Assembly (NCBI GenBank): GCA_002436765.1
Contig: DJNI01000013.1
Location: 1 to 11,855, forward strand
DNA length: 11,855 nucleotides
Source: Clostridiales bacterium UBA6468
GTDB taxonomy: Bacteria > Bacillota > Clostridia > Oscillospirales > Oscillospiraceae
Reading direction: 5' to 3'
This document shows, piece after piece, positions 1-7,508 of this stretch; position 1 is the stretch's first letter, and the number at the start of each line of letters is the position of its first letter. The notes below the pieces were generated by a model that was not told where the DNA came from, ran no database searches, and worked only from the letters and a program-made list of their open reading frames with translations. The position numbers and the translations under genes were made by a program.

Positions 1-1052
1 GAAATTACGGGACCATTATAGAGAAGGGCTGGCTGGACTCCATGAGCCCCGCCATCCGTGACCTGCTGTCCGACGACGACGGCCGCGTCTACGGCGTTCC
101 CCGTGATGCTTACTCCCTGGGTCTGATGATCAACATTCCTCTGTTCGAGCAGGCCGGCCTCGTGAACGAGGACGGCACCGTCAAGTACCCCACCACCTGG
201 GAAGAAGTTTACGAGTACAGTAAGATCATCCGTGAGAAGACCGGCGTTGCCGGCTTCTGCATGCAGGCTTCCGACGCAGGCGGCGGCTGGCACTGGTCCA
301 ACATCGCCTGGAACTTCGGTGCCAATCTGGTCATCTCCAACGATGACGGCTCCTACACCTCCAACCTGAACACCCCCGAAGCCATCGCCGCTATGCAGTG
401 GGTTCAGAAGATGGTCGCTGACAAGTGCGTCACCGACGATCCCACCCAGGAAAACTGGGGCACCGGCTTTGACCGGATTGCCACCAGCACTGCCGCTATG
501 TACATCGCCGCCAACGACGCTGTCGATCAGCCCAGCTACCGCGGCATGAAGGCCGACGAGTTCTTCCTCGCTCCCATGCCCGCAGGCCCCGGCGGCCACT
601 TCACCCTGATGGGCGGCACCCCCTACTTCTTCTCCCCCGACGCTACCGACGACGAAGTCCGTTGGGCGCTGGATTACCTGGAGATCATGGGCAAGTCCCC
701 CGAGGTCACCGAAGCCGCCAAGGAAGGCTGGATCGCTGACGCGCAGTACCGTGTTGACAACTCCATCCCCGTCATCCCCAGCTTCCCCGCCTGGGTCGGC
801 GCTGTTGTTGACGAGCAGAACAAGGTCGTCGAGGAGTACAGCAATGTTGACATGAACCTGTGGAATCCCTACTTCGAGTTCTCCAAGGAAGCCGGCGCTC
901 TGCGCACCGAGGAGCCTGGCGACACCCAGACCATGTACAAGCTGCTGAACGACGTCCTGCAGGCCATCTGTGCGGATCCTGCCGGCGTTGACATCCCCGC
1001 TCTGCTGGAGAAGGCCAATTCCGACTATCAGGCCGTTCTGGATGCTCTGTAA
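1..1052 (+). CDS. Carbohydrate ABC transporter substrate-binding protein, family 1 (5' truncated by window edge)
   Basis: This extracellular lipoprotein captures a sugar and delivers it to the membrane permeases encoded next. The reading frame is open from base 3 to the left edge, so the ATG at base 42 is an internal methionine. The visible 349 residues are the larger, C-terminal part of a protein usually about 420-450 residues long; the signal peptide and lipobox are missing. Recognisable family 1 blocks are GRVYGVPRDAYSLGLMIN followed by LFEQAGL, the GGTPYFFSPDAT segment, which matches the usual conserved block near the second lobe, and a C-terminal helix ending in YQAVLDAL. Many Trp, Tyr and Asp residues fit a sugar-binding cleft. 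It precedes two CUT1 permeases, two GH65 enzymes and PgmB, so its ligand is probably an alpha-glucoside, which is an inference. Codon use is strongly biased, which fits high expression. Confidence 0.93.
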   Translation, partial: NYGTIIEKGWLDSMSPAIRDLLSDDDGRVYGVPRDAYSLGLMINIPLFEQAGLVNEDGTVKYPTTWEEVYEYSKIIREKTGVAGFCMQASDAGGGWHWSNIAWNFGANLVISNDDGSYTSNLNTPEAIAAMQWVQKMVADKCVTDDPTQENWGTGFDRIATSTAAMYIAANDAVDQPSYRGMKADEFFLAPMPAGPGGHFTLMGGTPYFFSPDATDDEVRWALDYLEIMGKSPEVTEAAKEGWIADAQYRVDNSIPVIPSFPAWVGAVVDEQNKVVEEYSNVDMNLWNPYFEFSKEAGALRTEEPGDTQTMYKLLNDVLQAICADPAGVDIPALLEKANSDYQAVLDAL

Positions 1053-1092
1053 GTTCTGCGCTTTTCGATTCCATACAGTAAACTGTAACCAT

Positions 1093-1120
1093 GGGGGCCG
1101 CCGCATATGCGGCGGCCCTT
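1093..1120 (+). promoter_or_regulatory. GC-rich perfect hairpin between binding-protein and permease genes (attenuator or mRNA stabiliser candidate)
   Basis: Bases 1095-1118 form a perfect 24-base palindrome, folding as a 10-bp GC-rich stem (1095-1104 with 1109-1118) around an ATAT loop. Two G-U pairs can extend it to 1093-1120. Only TTT follows, so it is a weak intrinsic terminator at best. The position, 40 bases after the binding-protein stop, is where sugar ABC operons often carry a stem-loop that keeps binding-protein mRNA in excess over permease mRNA; malE-malF is the classic case. The structure is seen; the role is inferred. Confidence 0.6.
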
Positions 1121-1169
1121 TGGGCTATGTCTGAAGCGGCTTTTTGAGAAAGCGCCATGAGCCGCTGAC

Positions 1170-1201
1170 AAAAGTGGCCATTCCCGGGAATGCCTGCTTT
1201 T
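1170..1201 (+). promoter_or_regulatory. Second long inverted repeat in the same spacer, followed by T-rich sequence
   Basis: A 14-base perfect palindrome, CATTCCCGGGAATG (1179-1192), sits inside a longer imperfect hairpin. AAAAG at 1170-1174 pairs with CTTTT at 1197-1201, with G-U pairs and one C-C mismatch between the two parts. The 3' arm itself ends in CTTTTATAA, so the structure resembles a partial terminator or attenuator. A weaker hairpin lies just upstream (AGCGGCT at 1135-1141 with AGCCGCT at 1160-1166). Together with the 1093-1120 stem this makes three inverted repeats in a 215-base spacer that holds no gene. I saw no convincing internal promoter: TATAAG at 1201 has no -35 box at the right distance. 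Confidence 0.5.
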
Positions 1202-1252
1202 ATAAGCGACTCAGTATCGGGCATCCCCCAAAACAAAAAACTGCGTAAGCGT

Positions 1253-1259
1253 GAGGTGA
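1253..1259 (+). promoter_or_regulatory. Ribosome binding site fixing the first permease start
   Basis: GAGGTGA at 1253-1259 lies 8 bases before the ATG at 1268. The more upstream in-frame ATG at 1190 has no such site and falls inside a palindrome, so the extra 26 codons are not counted as coding. Confidence 0.75.
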
Positions 1260-1267
1260 CTTCTGAA

Positions 1268-2179
1268 ATGTTAAAAGAAAAGAATGGTGTTCGTCTGTCA
1301 AATCGGAAGGCAGCGTTCCGCCGTGATCTGGTCGCGTGGCTGCTGATGATCCCAAGTCTTATTCTGTTTGCCTTCTTCGTATGGGGTCCGCTGCTGGAGA
1401 CCGTGCGGATGTCCTTCTATGAGACCAAGGGCGTGAATCTGGGGAAATATGTGGGACTTGCAAACTACAGGAAGCTCCTTGTCCAGCCCGCCTACAGGAT
1501 CGCCTGGGTCAATACCGTCAAGTATACGGTCTGCTCCCTGCTCGTCGGTCTTTGCGTGCCGGTCATCATTGCGGCGCTCATCACCGAGGTCAGCCATTTC
1601 CGGGGCTTCTTCCGGGTGGCCGCCTACTATCCCAACGTCATTCCCTCCATCGCGGCGGTCATGATCTTCACCTTTTTCTTCGGCACCGGCAGCAGCGGCG
1701 TTCTGAACATCCTGCTTGCCAAGATCGGCGTCGGCCCGGTGAACTTCCTGACCAACGAAAAGTGGGTCATCCTCTGGATCGTGGTAGCCATGACCTGGAA
1801 GGCGGCAGGCAGCACGGCGCTGGTGTACATGTCCAGCATCTCCGGCATTTCTCCGGAGCTGTATGAGGCTGCCACCATCGACGGCGCGTCTCCCGTCCGC
1901 CGGTTCTTCTCCATCACTATGCCCACCATCCTGAAAACCGGCAAGACCATGCTGATCCTCCAGATCCTGGCCGTGTTCCAGATCCTCTACGAGCCGATGC
2001 TGATGACCAACGGCGGCCCCAACAACGCCAGTATCTCCATCATGGAGATGGTCTACAATCTGGCCTTCAATCAGATGAAGTTCTCTCAGGCAGCCGCCCT
2101 GTCCGTGGAGGTCTGCATCATTCTGATTTTCCTGACTGTCATTTACTACGCCATCGTCAACAGTGCGGAAAAGGATTGA
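1268..2179 (+). CDS. Carbohydrate ABC transporter permease, CUT1 MalF/UgpA type
   Basis: This is one of the two membrane subunits of a sugar importer; it forms the translocation path with the product of the next gene. The 303-residue product has a short basic cytoplasmic N-terminus and about six hydrophobic segments: roughly residues 21-45, 83-106, 117-139, 165-190, 230-250 and 280-298. The permease-ATPase contact loop (EAA motif) is clear: EAATIDGASPVRRFF begins at Glu200, with the invariant Gly at 206, and is followed by MP and a hydrophobic helix. Length fits the family (280-320). The start is set by the GAGGTGA site 8 bases upstream. It lies 215 bases after the binding-protein gene and 12 bases before the partner permease. 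No ATPase gene is nearby, so a shared MsmX/MsmK-type ATPase is presumed. Substrate is not readable from this subunit. Confidence 0.95.
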   Translation: MLKEKNGVRLSNRKAAFRRDLVAWLLMIPSLILFAFFVWGPLLETVRMSFYETKGVNLGKYVGLANYRKLLVQPAYRIAWVNTVKYTVCSLLVGLCVPVIIAALITEVSHFRGFFRVAAYYPNVIPSIAAVMIFTFFFGTGSSGVLNILLAKIGVGPVNFLTNEKWVILWIVVAMTWKAAGSTALVYMSSISGISPELYEAATIDGASPVRRFFSITMPTILKTGKTMLILQILAVFQILYEPMLMTNGGPNNASISIMEMVYNLAFNQMKFSQAAALSVEVCIILIFLTVIYYAIVNSAEKD

Positions 2180-2191
2180 GGAGGAACGACT

Positions 2192-3076
2192 ATGCGCTTT
2201 TTCGGTAATTATCAGGGAAAAGAAGACGGCTCCATTCGCTTCTACGACGTAAAATCCAAGAAAACGAAGTTCTGGCTGGTCATGATCTACATCGCCTGCT
2301 TCGCCATTGCCCTCATCGCGCTGTACCCGGTGTTCTGGCTGATCTGCAGCTCGCTGAAAAACCTGACGGAATACCTGAGCACCACCCAGATCCTGCCCAA
2401 GGATCCCGACTGGACAGGCTGGATCAAGACCTGGAACGACTTCGGCTTTACGAAATACTACATCAACTCCGGCATCGCGGTGGCCGGCGGCGTTCTGTGC
2501 GCCGTTTTCTTCAACGGCCTGATGGCTTATGTGCTGGCCGTTCTGAAGCCCAAGGGGCATAAGATCATTCTGGCGCTGGTCATGTGGTGCCTGCTCATTC
2601 CGCCCACCACCAGCTTTGTCGCCCTGTTCGTGAACATCAAGAAGATCGGCCTGACGGGCAGCTTTGTGCCCCTCTGGCTGACCATGGGCGCCAACGCCTA
2701 CTGGGTCATTCTGTTCAAGAACTATTTCGAAAGTCTGCCCAAGGACTATATCGACGCAGCACGGATCGACGGCTGCGGGGTCTTCGGCGTCTTCACCCGC
2801 ATCGTGCTCCCCCTGTCCAAGCCCATCATCGTGGTGGTGGCCATCTTCGCCATTACCGCCGCATGGAGTGACTTCCTGATGCCCTTCCTGCTGCTCAGCG
2901 GCACCGACAAGGAGACCGTCATGGTCAAGCTCTACTCCTTCCAGACATCCATCAAAACGAACCAGATCGATATCATCCGGGCGGTGCTGTATTCCATCAT
3001 CCCGCCTACCGTTCTCTTTGCGCTGTTCCAGAAGCAGATCATGGGCGGTGTCATGTCGGGAGGAATCAAAGGATAA
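2192..3076 (+). CDS. Carbohydrate ABC transporter permease, CUT1 MalG/UgpE type
   Basis: This is the second membrane subunit of the sugar importer, 294 residues. A hydrophobic segment at about residues 28-52 (WLVMIYIACFAIALIALYP) is followed by a periplasmic-side loop and five more membrane segments. The EAA loop reads DAARIDGCGVFGVFTRIVLP, starting at Asp188 with Gly194, typical of the MalG side of CUT1 pairs. The C-terminus ends GGVMSGGIKG, the usual terminus of this subfamily (consensus like GLTAGAVKG). A strong Shine-Dalgarno site, GAGGAGGA, overlaps the stop codon of the previous gene and sits 6 bases before the ATG, so translation of the two permeases is probably coupled. The stop codon is only 3 bases before the first GH65 gene, tying import to intracellular breakdown. 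Confidence 0.95.
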   Translation: MRFFGNYQGKEDGSIRFYDVKSKKTKFWLVMIYIACFAIALIALYPVFWLICSSLKNLTEYLSTTQILPKDPDWTGWIKTWNDFGFTKYYINSGIAVAGGVLCAVFFNGLMAYVLAVLKPKGHKIILALVMWCLLIPPTTSFVALFVNIKKIGLTGSFVPLWLTMGANAYWVILFKNYFESLPKDYIDAARIDGCGVFGVFTRIVLPLSKPIIVVVAIFAITAAWSDFLMPFLLLSGTDKETVMVKLYSFQTSIKTNQIDIIRAVLYSIIPPTVLFALFQKQIMGGVMSGGIKG

Positions 3077-3079
3077 CAT

Positions 3080-5344
3080 ATGGGAAAATTTGCTGATCGT
3101 TACTTTCAGATCCACCCCTGGGTCGTTGCGGAGGACGGGTTTGACCCGAAGCACAGCCAAACGGCAGAGTCTGTCTTCTCCCTCGGCAACGAGTATACCG
3201 GCCTTCGGGGCTATTTTGACGAGGGCTATTCCGGGAAACGCCTGGTGGGCAGCTATCTGAACGGCGTCTACGAGCGCCGGATGCTGCAAAAGTCCGGCTA
3301 CAAGGGAATGCTGTCCTTTACGGAGTTCATGGTCAACACCGTGGACTGGGTCTACACCCGCATCACCTGTAACGGCGAGACGCTGGATCTGGCAAAGAGC
3401 CGCTTCTCGGACTTTCACCGGGTGCTGGATCTGCGCACCGGCATCCTGAGAAGAAGCTTTCTGTGGCAGGTGGACGACAAGACCACCGTGGAGGTCGCCT
3501 TCGAGCGCTTTACCTCCATGGAAAAAGAGCAGTTCGTCGGCCAGAAGGTCACGCTGAAAGCCGTCACCGGCACCGCCGACGTGACCATCCGCGCCGGTCT
3601 GGACTTCACCCGTCCCCATGTCAGCGCGGAAGCGCCCATGTTTGAGACGGAAATGGCGGGTGCGGACGGCAACCAGTGCCGCATCCTCGCCGCCACCAAG
3701 ACCACGAAGCAGCAGGTCTATGCAGCGGCGGCCTTCCGTGGCCTGCCCGGCACCCCCTGGCCGGAGGAAGCGGGCATCGCTTCCAACGGCTTCCATGCGG
3801 AGCTGCATCCCGGTCAGTCCGCCAGGCTGGAGCGCGTGGTGGTTCTGCTCACCGGAAAGAACGCCGCCGAGCAGGAGACCCTGCCCCGGCGGATCGCCGA
3901 AGCAAACGCCGCTCTGGCACAGACGGATTACGAGACTCTGAAGGCGGAATCCGCCGCATGGTGGGAGAATCAGTGGAAGGTCTCCGACATTGAGATCTGC
4001 GGCGACGAAGTAAACCAGCAGGGCATCCGCTTCTGTATCTTCCAGCTGCACCAGACCCTCCACACCGCCAAATACGGCGCGGTGTTCGGGGCGAAGGGTC
4101 TCACCGGCGAAGCCTACAACGGCAACACCTTCTGGGACAGCGAGGTCTGCTGCCTGCCCTTCTACCTGTTCAATAACCCTCAGGCGGCGAAGAGCTTCCT
4201 GAAATTCCGCTATGACACCCTGCCCGAGGCCAAAGAGCGTGCCGCGGCGCTGGACTGCAAGGGCGCGTTCTATCCCATCGCCACCATCAGCGGCCGGGAA
4301 TGCTGCGACCTGTGGCAGCACGCGAGTTTGCAGCTGCAAGCCTCCACCGGCGTTGCCTACGGTCTGTGGAACTACGTCCACCAGACCGGGGACACGGCGT
4401 TCCTGTATACCTGCGGCGCGGAAATGCTGGTGGAGATCAGCCGGATGCTGGCTTCCCGGGGCGATTTTGACCCCGTGACCGGCAAGTACGGCTACTACTG
4501 CGTCATGGGCCCCGACGAATTCCAGATGATGGTCCACCACAACGCCTACACCAACTTCATGGGTCAGAAGACCCTGCGCTACACGCTGGACACTCTGGCA
4601 CAGATGGACGAGGCTTCCTTGGCCAAGTTGAACGTCACACCCGTGGAAATGGCCGACTGGAAGCACAAGGCCGACAGCATGTACATCCCCTACAACGAGG
4701 ACACCAGGCTGTTCGAGCAGCACATGGGCTACTTCCATCTGCCGGAGCTGGACATCGCCGCCATCCCCGCGGACCAGTTCCCCCTGTACTCCCACTGGTC
4801 GTATGAGCGCATCTACCGCAACAGCATGATCAAGCAGCCGGATGTCCTGATGTTTATGATGCTCTACGGCTCCGAGTTCACCCGGGAGCAGCTGGCCGCC
4901 AACTACGATTTCTACGAGCCTCGCTGCATCCACGAAAGCAGCCTGTCCCCGTCCATCCACTCCATTCTGGCCTGCCGCTTGGGGTGGATGCAGAAGGCGG
5001 AGGACTATTTCGGCTTTGCCACCCGCATGGATCTGGACGACTACAACCGCAACACCTGCGAGGGTCTGCACACCACGTCCATCGCCGGCGCCTGGATGAA
5101 CATTGTCTACGGCTTCGGCGGTCTGAACTGCGACGGCGACCTGCTGAACCTGTCCCCCTGCATCCCGGCGCAGTGGAAGCAGTACAGCTTCACCATCCAG
5201 ACCGGCGGAAGCGTCCTGCGCATCACCGTGTCTCAGGAAAAGGTAACGCTGGAGCGTCTCTCCGGCGCAACCGTGACGCTGAGGCTTTACGGCAGGAAAG
5301 TGACCGTCGCGGACGCACCGCTGGTGCATGTCAGGGAGGCATAA
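3080..5344 (+). CDS. Glycoside hydrolase family 65 protein, probable alpha-glucoside phosphorylase (copy 1)
   Basis: GH65 enzymes mostly split alpha-glucobioses (maltose, trehalose, kojibiose, nigerose) with phosphate, inverting the anomer to give beta-glucose 1-phosphate. The 754 residues match the family's usual length. An N-terminal beta-sandwich (about 1-270, beginning with a GNEYTGLRG block) precedes the alpha/alpha-barrel and a short C-terminal beta-sheet. In the barrel, FWDSE is conserved and the general acid is Glu480 in VMGPDEFQ. The likely phosphate-binding elements, HESSLS (His618) and HTTSIAGAW (His664), are kept, arguing for a phosphorylase rather than a hydrolase. By my count Glu480 and His664 are each 7 residues below Glu487 and His671 of Lactobacillus brevis maltose phosphorylase. 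There is no signal peptide, so it acts in the cytoplasm. The sequence after the acid (FQMMVHHN) differs from the common YHxxVxNN. Specificity is unassigned; kojibiose, nigerose or another alpha-glucoside are all possible. Confidence 0.92.
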   Translation: MGKFADRYFQIHPWVVAEDGFDPKHSQTAESVFSLGNEYTGLRGYFDEGYSGKRLVGSYLNGVYERRMLQKSGYKGMLSFTEFMVNTVDWVYTRITCNGETLDLAKSRFSDFHRVLDLRTGILRRSFLWQVDDKTTVEVAFERFTSMEKEQFVGQKVTLKAVTGTADVTIRAGLDFTRPHVSAEAPMFETEMAGADGNQCRILAATKTTKQQVYAAAAFRGLPGTPWPEEAGIASNGFHAELHPGQSARLERVVVLLTGKNAAEQETLPRRIAEANAALAQTDYETLKAESAAWWENQWKVSDIEICGDEVNQQGIRFCIFQLHQTLHTAKYGAVFGAKGLTGEAYNGNTFWDSEVCCLPFYLFNNPQAAKSFLKFRYDTLPEAKERAAALDCKGAFYPIATISGRECCDLWQHASLQLQASTGVAYGLWNYVHQTGDTAFLYTCGAEMLVEISRMLASRGDFDPVTGKYGYYCVMGPDEFQMMVHHNAYTNFMGQKTLRYTLDTLAQMDEASLAKLNVTPVEMADWKHKADSMYIPYNEDTRLFEQHMGYFHLPELDIAAIPADQFPLYSHWSYERIYRNSMIKQPDVLMFMMLYGSEFTREQLAANYDFYEPRCIHESSLSPSIHSILACRLGWMQKAEDYFGFATRMDLDDYNRNTCEGLHTTSIAGAWMNIVYGFGGLNCDGDLLNLSPCIPAQWKQYSFTIQTGGSVLRITVSQEKVTLERLSGATVTLRLYGRKVTVADAPLVHVREA
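5333..5339 (+). promoter_or_regulatory. Ribosome binding site fixing the second GH65 start
   Basis: AGGGAGG at 5333-5339 lies 6 bases before the ATG at 5346. An earlier in-frame ATG at 5328 lies inside the previous gene and upstream of this site, so it is unlikely to be used. Confidence 0.75.
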
Positions 5345-5345
5345 C

Positions 5346-7508
5346 ATGGCCTGGACGATCGAACGACACGATTTTTCCCCGGAAGCGGCTGCCGATAACG
5401 GCAACCGCTTTCTGGTGGGCAACGGATATCTCGGCATTCGCGGCACTCTGGACGAGCACGGAAAAAACCAACTGGCGGCGGTCAATCTGGCGGGCATTTA
5501 CGACCGGGTCGGCGACGGCTGGCGGGAACCCCTGAACGCCCCCAACCCGCTGCACACGGTTCTTTCAGTGGACGGAGAAGCGTTCGCCCTGCCGGAAAAA
5601 GAACCGCTCAGCCACACCCAGAGCCTTGACTACCGCCACGGCATCGCCTTCCGGAAAACCGCTTGGCAGGCAGCCGCCGGAACCGTCACCGTGGAAAGCA
5701 GCCGCGCTGCCCACATGGGACAGTACCACCTGATCCTCTCCCGGTACACCGTCACCGCGTCCGCCCCCATGACCGTGGAGGTCACGGCGGACATCGACAA
5801 AAACATCTGGGAAATCTACGGCCCCCACTACAATGCCTTTGACTATCACATCACCGGCGACACCGTGTTCTGCCTTGCGGACGTCCAGAACGGCAAGGAT
5901 AAGGTAGCCGTTGGCCGTCGCTGCATCGCCGTGGGCGGTCAGGCCGTCCCGATGGGAGACAGCGGCTTTCTCTGCCGCGCCGCGCTGAAGGCCGGGGAAT
6001 CCCTCGCCCTCACCAGCGTCAGCGCCGTCTACACCACACTGGACTGTCCGAACCCCCTTGCCGCCGCGGAAGATGCGCTGAAAGGCGCCGATTTTGACGC
6101 TCTGCTTTCCACCCACACGGACAACTGGGAAAACATCTGGTCTGTGGGCAAGGTGGAGCTGACCGGCGACGACACCGCAAGAGACACCCTCAACTACTCC
6201 CTCTACCATCTGAATGCCATCGCCCCCAGACACCGGGACGATCTGTCCATCCCCGCCCGGGGTCTGTCCGGACAGACCTACAAGGGTGCCATCTTCTGGG
6301 ACAGCGAAATGTTCATTCTGGACTACTTCCTCTACACCCAGCCAGAGGTCGCCCGCTCCATGGTGCGCTACCGCATCGAGACCCTGCCCGGCGCTCTGGA
6401 AAAGGCCAAGAGCTACGGCTGGGAGGGCGCGTTCTACGCCTGGGAAAGTCAGGAGGGCGGCTATGACGGCTGCTCGGATTACAACGTCACCGACGTGTTC
6501 ACCGGAAGGCCCATGCGCACCTTTTTCAGGGACAAGCAGGTGCATATTTCCTCCGCCGTGGCCAGAGCCATCATGCAGTATGTCGCCGTCACCGGGGACA
6601 CCAAACTGCTGGCCGAGGGCGGCGCCCGCACCGTGCTGGAATGCGCCCGGTTCTACTATTCCCTGCTTCTGAAGCGCGCCACCTCCGACCGGTGGGAGAT
6701 CCACGACGTCATTGGCCCGGACGAGTACCACGAGCGGGTAAACAACAACGCCTACACCAACAAAATGGCCCAGGCGACCATTTTCTGGGCATGTCAGACG
6801 GCAAAGCTCCTGAAAGAAGCCAACCCGGAGGCTTACCGGGCATTCTGCGCCCAGACCGGCGCCGAAGCGCTTCTGCCCAAGCTGGAAGACGCTTCCCGCC
6901 AGCTGTACGTCCCGTCTCCCAATGGTGACGGCGTTATCGAGCAGTTTGACGGCTACTTTGATTTGGAAGACACCTCTGTCGATACCGTCCGCGGCCGTCT
7001 TCTCGACCCCAGAGAATACTGGGGCGGCGCTTACGGCGTGGCCTCCCATACGCAGGTCATCAAGCAGGCGGACGTGGTGACCATGCTGGAGTTCTTCCAC
7101 AATGACTATCCCCAAAGCGTCCTGAAAGCCAACTGGGACTACTACTGCCCCCGGACGGAGCACGGCTCGTCCCTGAGCGCCTGCATGTACGCGCTGCTCG
7201 CCTGCCGATGCGGCGACGCTGTCAGCGCTTACCCCTTCTTCCTGAAATCCGCCAAGGCGGACTGGGACGGCGGCGGCAAGCAGTGGGCAGGTCTCGTGTA
7301 CATCGGCGGCACCCATCCCGCGGCCGCGGGCGGCGCGTGGAAGGTGCTGGCACAGGGCTTTGCCGGTCTGGAAGTGACGGAGGACGGCGCAAAGGTCAAT
7401 CCCTGCCTCCCCAAAGGATGGGAGCGCGTTTCGTTCCGGTTCTGCGTGAAGGGCAAATGGTACCGCACGGAGCTGACCCAGGAAAAAGGAGAAATTACAG
7501 CATTATGA
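5346..7508 (+). CDS. Glycoside hydrolase family 65 protein, probable alpha-glucoside phosphorylase (copy 2)
   Basis: This second GH65 enzyme has 720 residues and starts one base after copy 1 ends. Family blocks in order are NGYLGIRGTLDE near residue 22, NLAGIYDRVGDGW near 47, FWDSE in the barrel, and the general acid Glu460 in the canonical HDVIGPDEYHERVNNN. Next come IKQADVV and HGSSLS (His606), then a C-terminal loop, GGTHPAAAGGAW (His657). The retained SSLS and His-containing loops suggest phosphorolysis, releasing beta-glucose 1-phosphate. It differs strongly from copy 1 in the N-terminal domain, around the acid (EYHERVNNN against EFQMMVHHN) and in the segment after the barrel WES motif, so the two are old paralogues and not a recent duplication. 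No signal peptide is visible, so the enzyme is cytoplasmic. Its acid-side motif resembles kojibiose or trehalose phosphorylases, but I cannot name the substrate. It overlaps pgmB by 4 bases. Confidence 0.93.
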   Translation: MAWTIERHDFSPEAAADNGNRFLVGNGYLGIRGTLDEHGKNQLAAVNLAGIYDRVGDGWREPLNAPNPLHTVLSVDGEAFALPEKEPLSHTQSLDYRHGIAFRKTAWQAAAGTVTVESSRAAHMGQYHLILSRYTVTASAPMTVEVTADIDKNIWEIYGPHYNAFDYHITGDTVFCLADVQNGKDKVAVGRRCIAVGGQAVPMGDSGFLCRAALKAGESLALTSVSAVYTTLDCPNPLAAAEDALKGADFDALLSTHTDNWENIWSVGKVELTGDDTARDTLNYSLYHLNAIAPRHRDDLSIPARGLSGQTYKGAIFWDSEMFILDYFLYTQPEVARSMVRYRIETLPGALEKAKSYGWEGAFYAWESQEGGYDGCSDYNVTDVFTGRPMRTFFRDKQVHISSAVARAIMQYVAVTGDTKLLAEGGARTVLECARFYYSLLLKRATSDRWEIHDVIGPDEYHERVNNNAYTNKMAQATIFWACQTAKLLKEANPEAYRAFCAQTGAEALLPKLEDASRQLYVPSPNGDGVIEQFDGYFDLEDTSVDTVRGRLLDPREYWGGAYGVASHTQVIKQADVVTMLEFFHNDYPQSVLKANWDYYCPRTEHGSSLSACMYALLACRCGDAVSAYPFFLKSAKADWDGGGKQWAGLVYIGGTHPAAAGGAWKVLAQGFAGLEVTEDGAKVNPCLPKGWERVSFRFCVKGKWYRTELTQEKGEITAL

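Noticed and set aside
1..1052. Reading the binding protein as complete from the ATG at base 42
   Set aside because: The frame is open to the left edge with family-like sequence (YGTIIEKGWLDS), there is no ribosome binding site before base 42, and a signal peptide is absent.
1298..5497. A 1399-codon minus-strand open frame spanning permease and GH65 genes
   Set aside because: It is codon-aligned antisense to three well-supported genes, has no domain-like sequence (His, Gln, Gly and Val rich runs), and is explained by avoidance of TTA, CTA and TCA codons.
5565..7316. A 583-codon minus-strand open frame opposite the second GH65 gene
   Set aside because: It is a codon-aligned antisense shadow with the same composition bias; the sense strand has all GH65 motifs.
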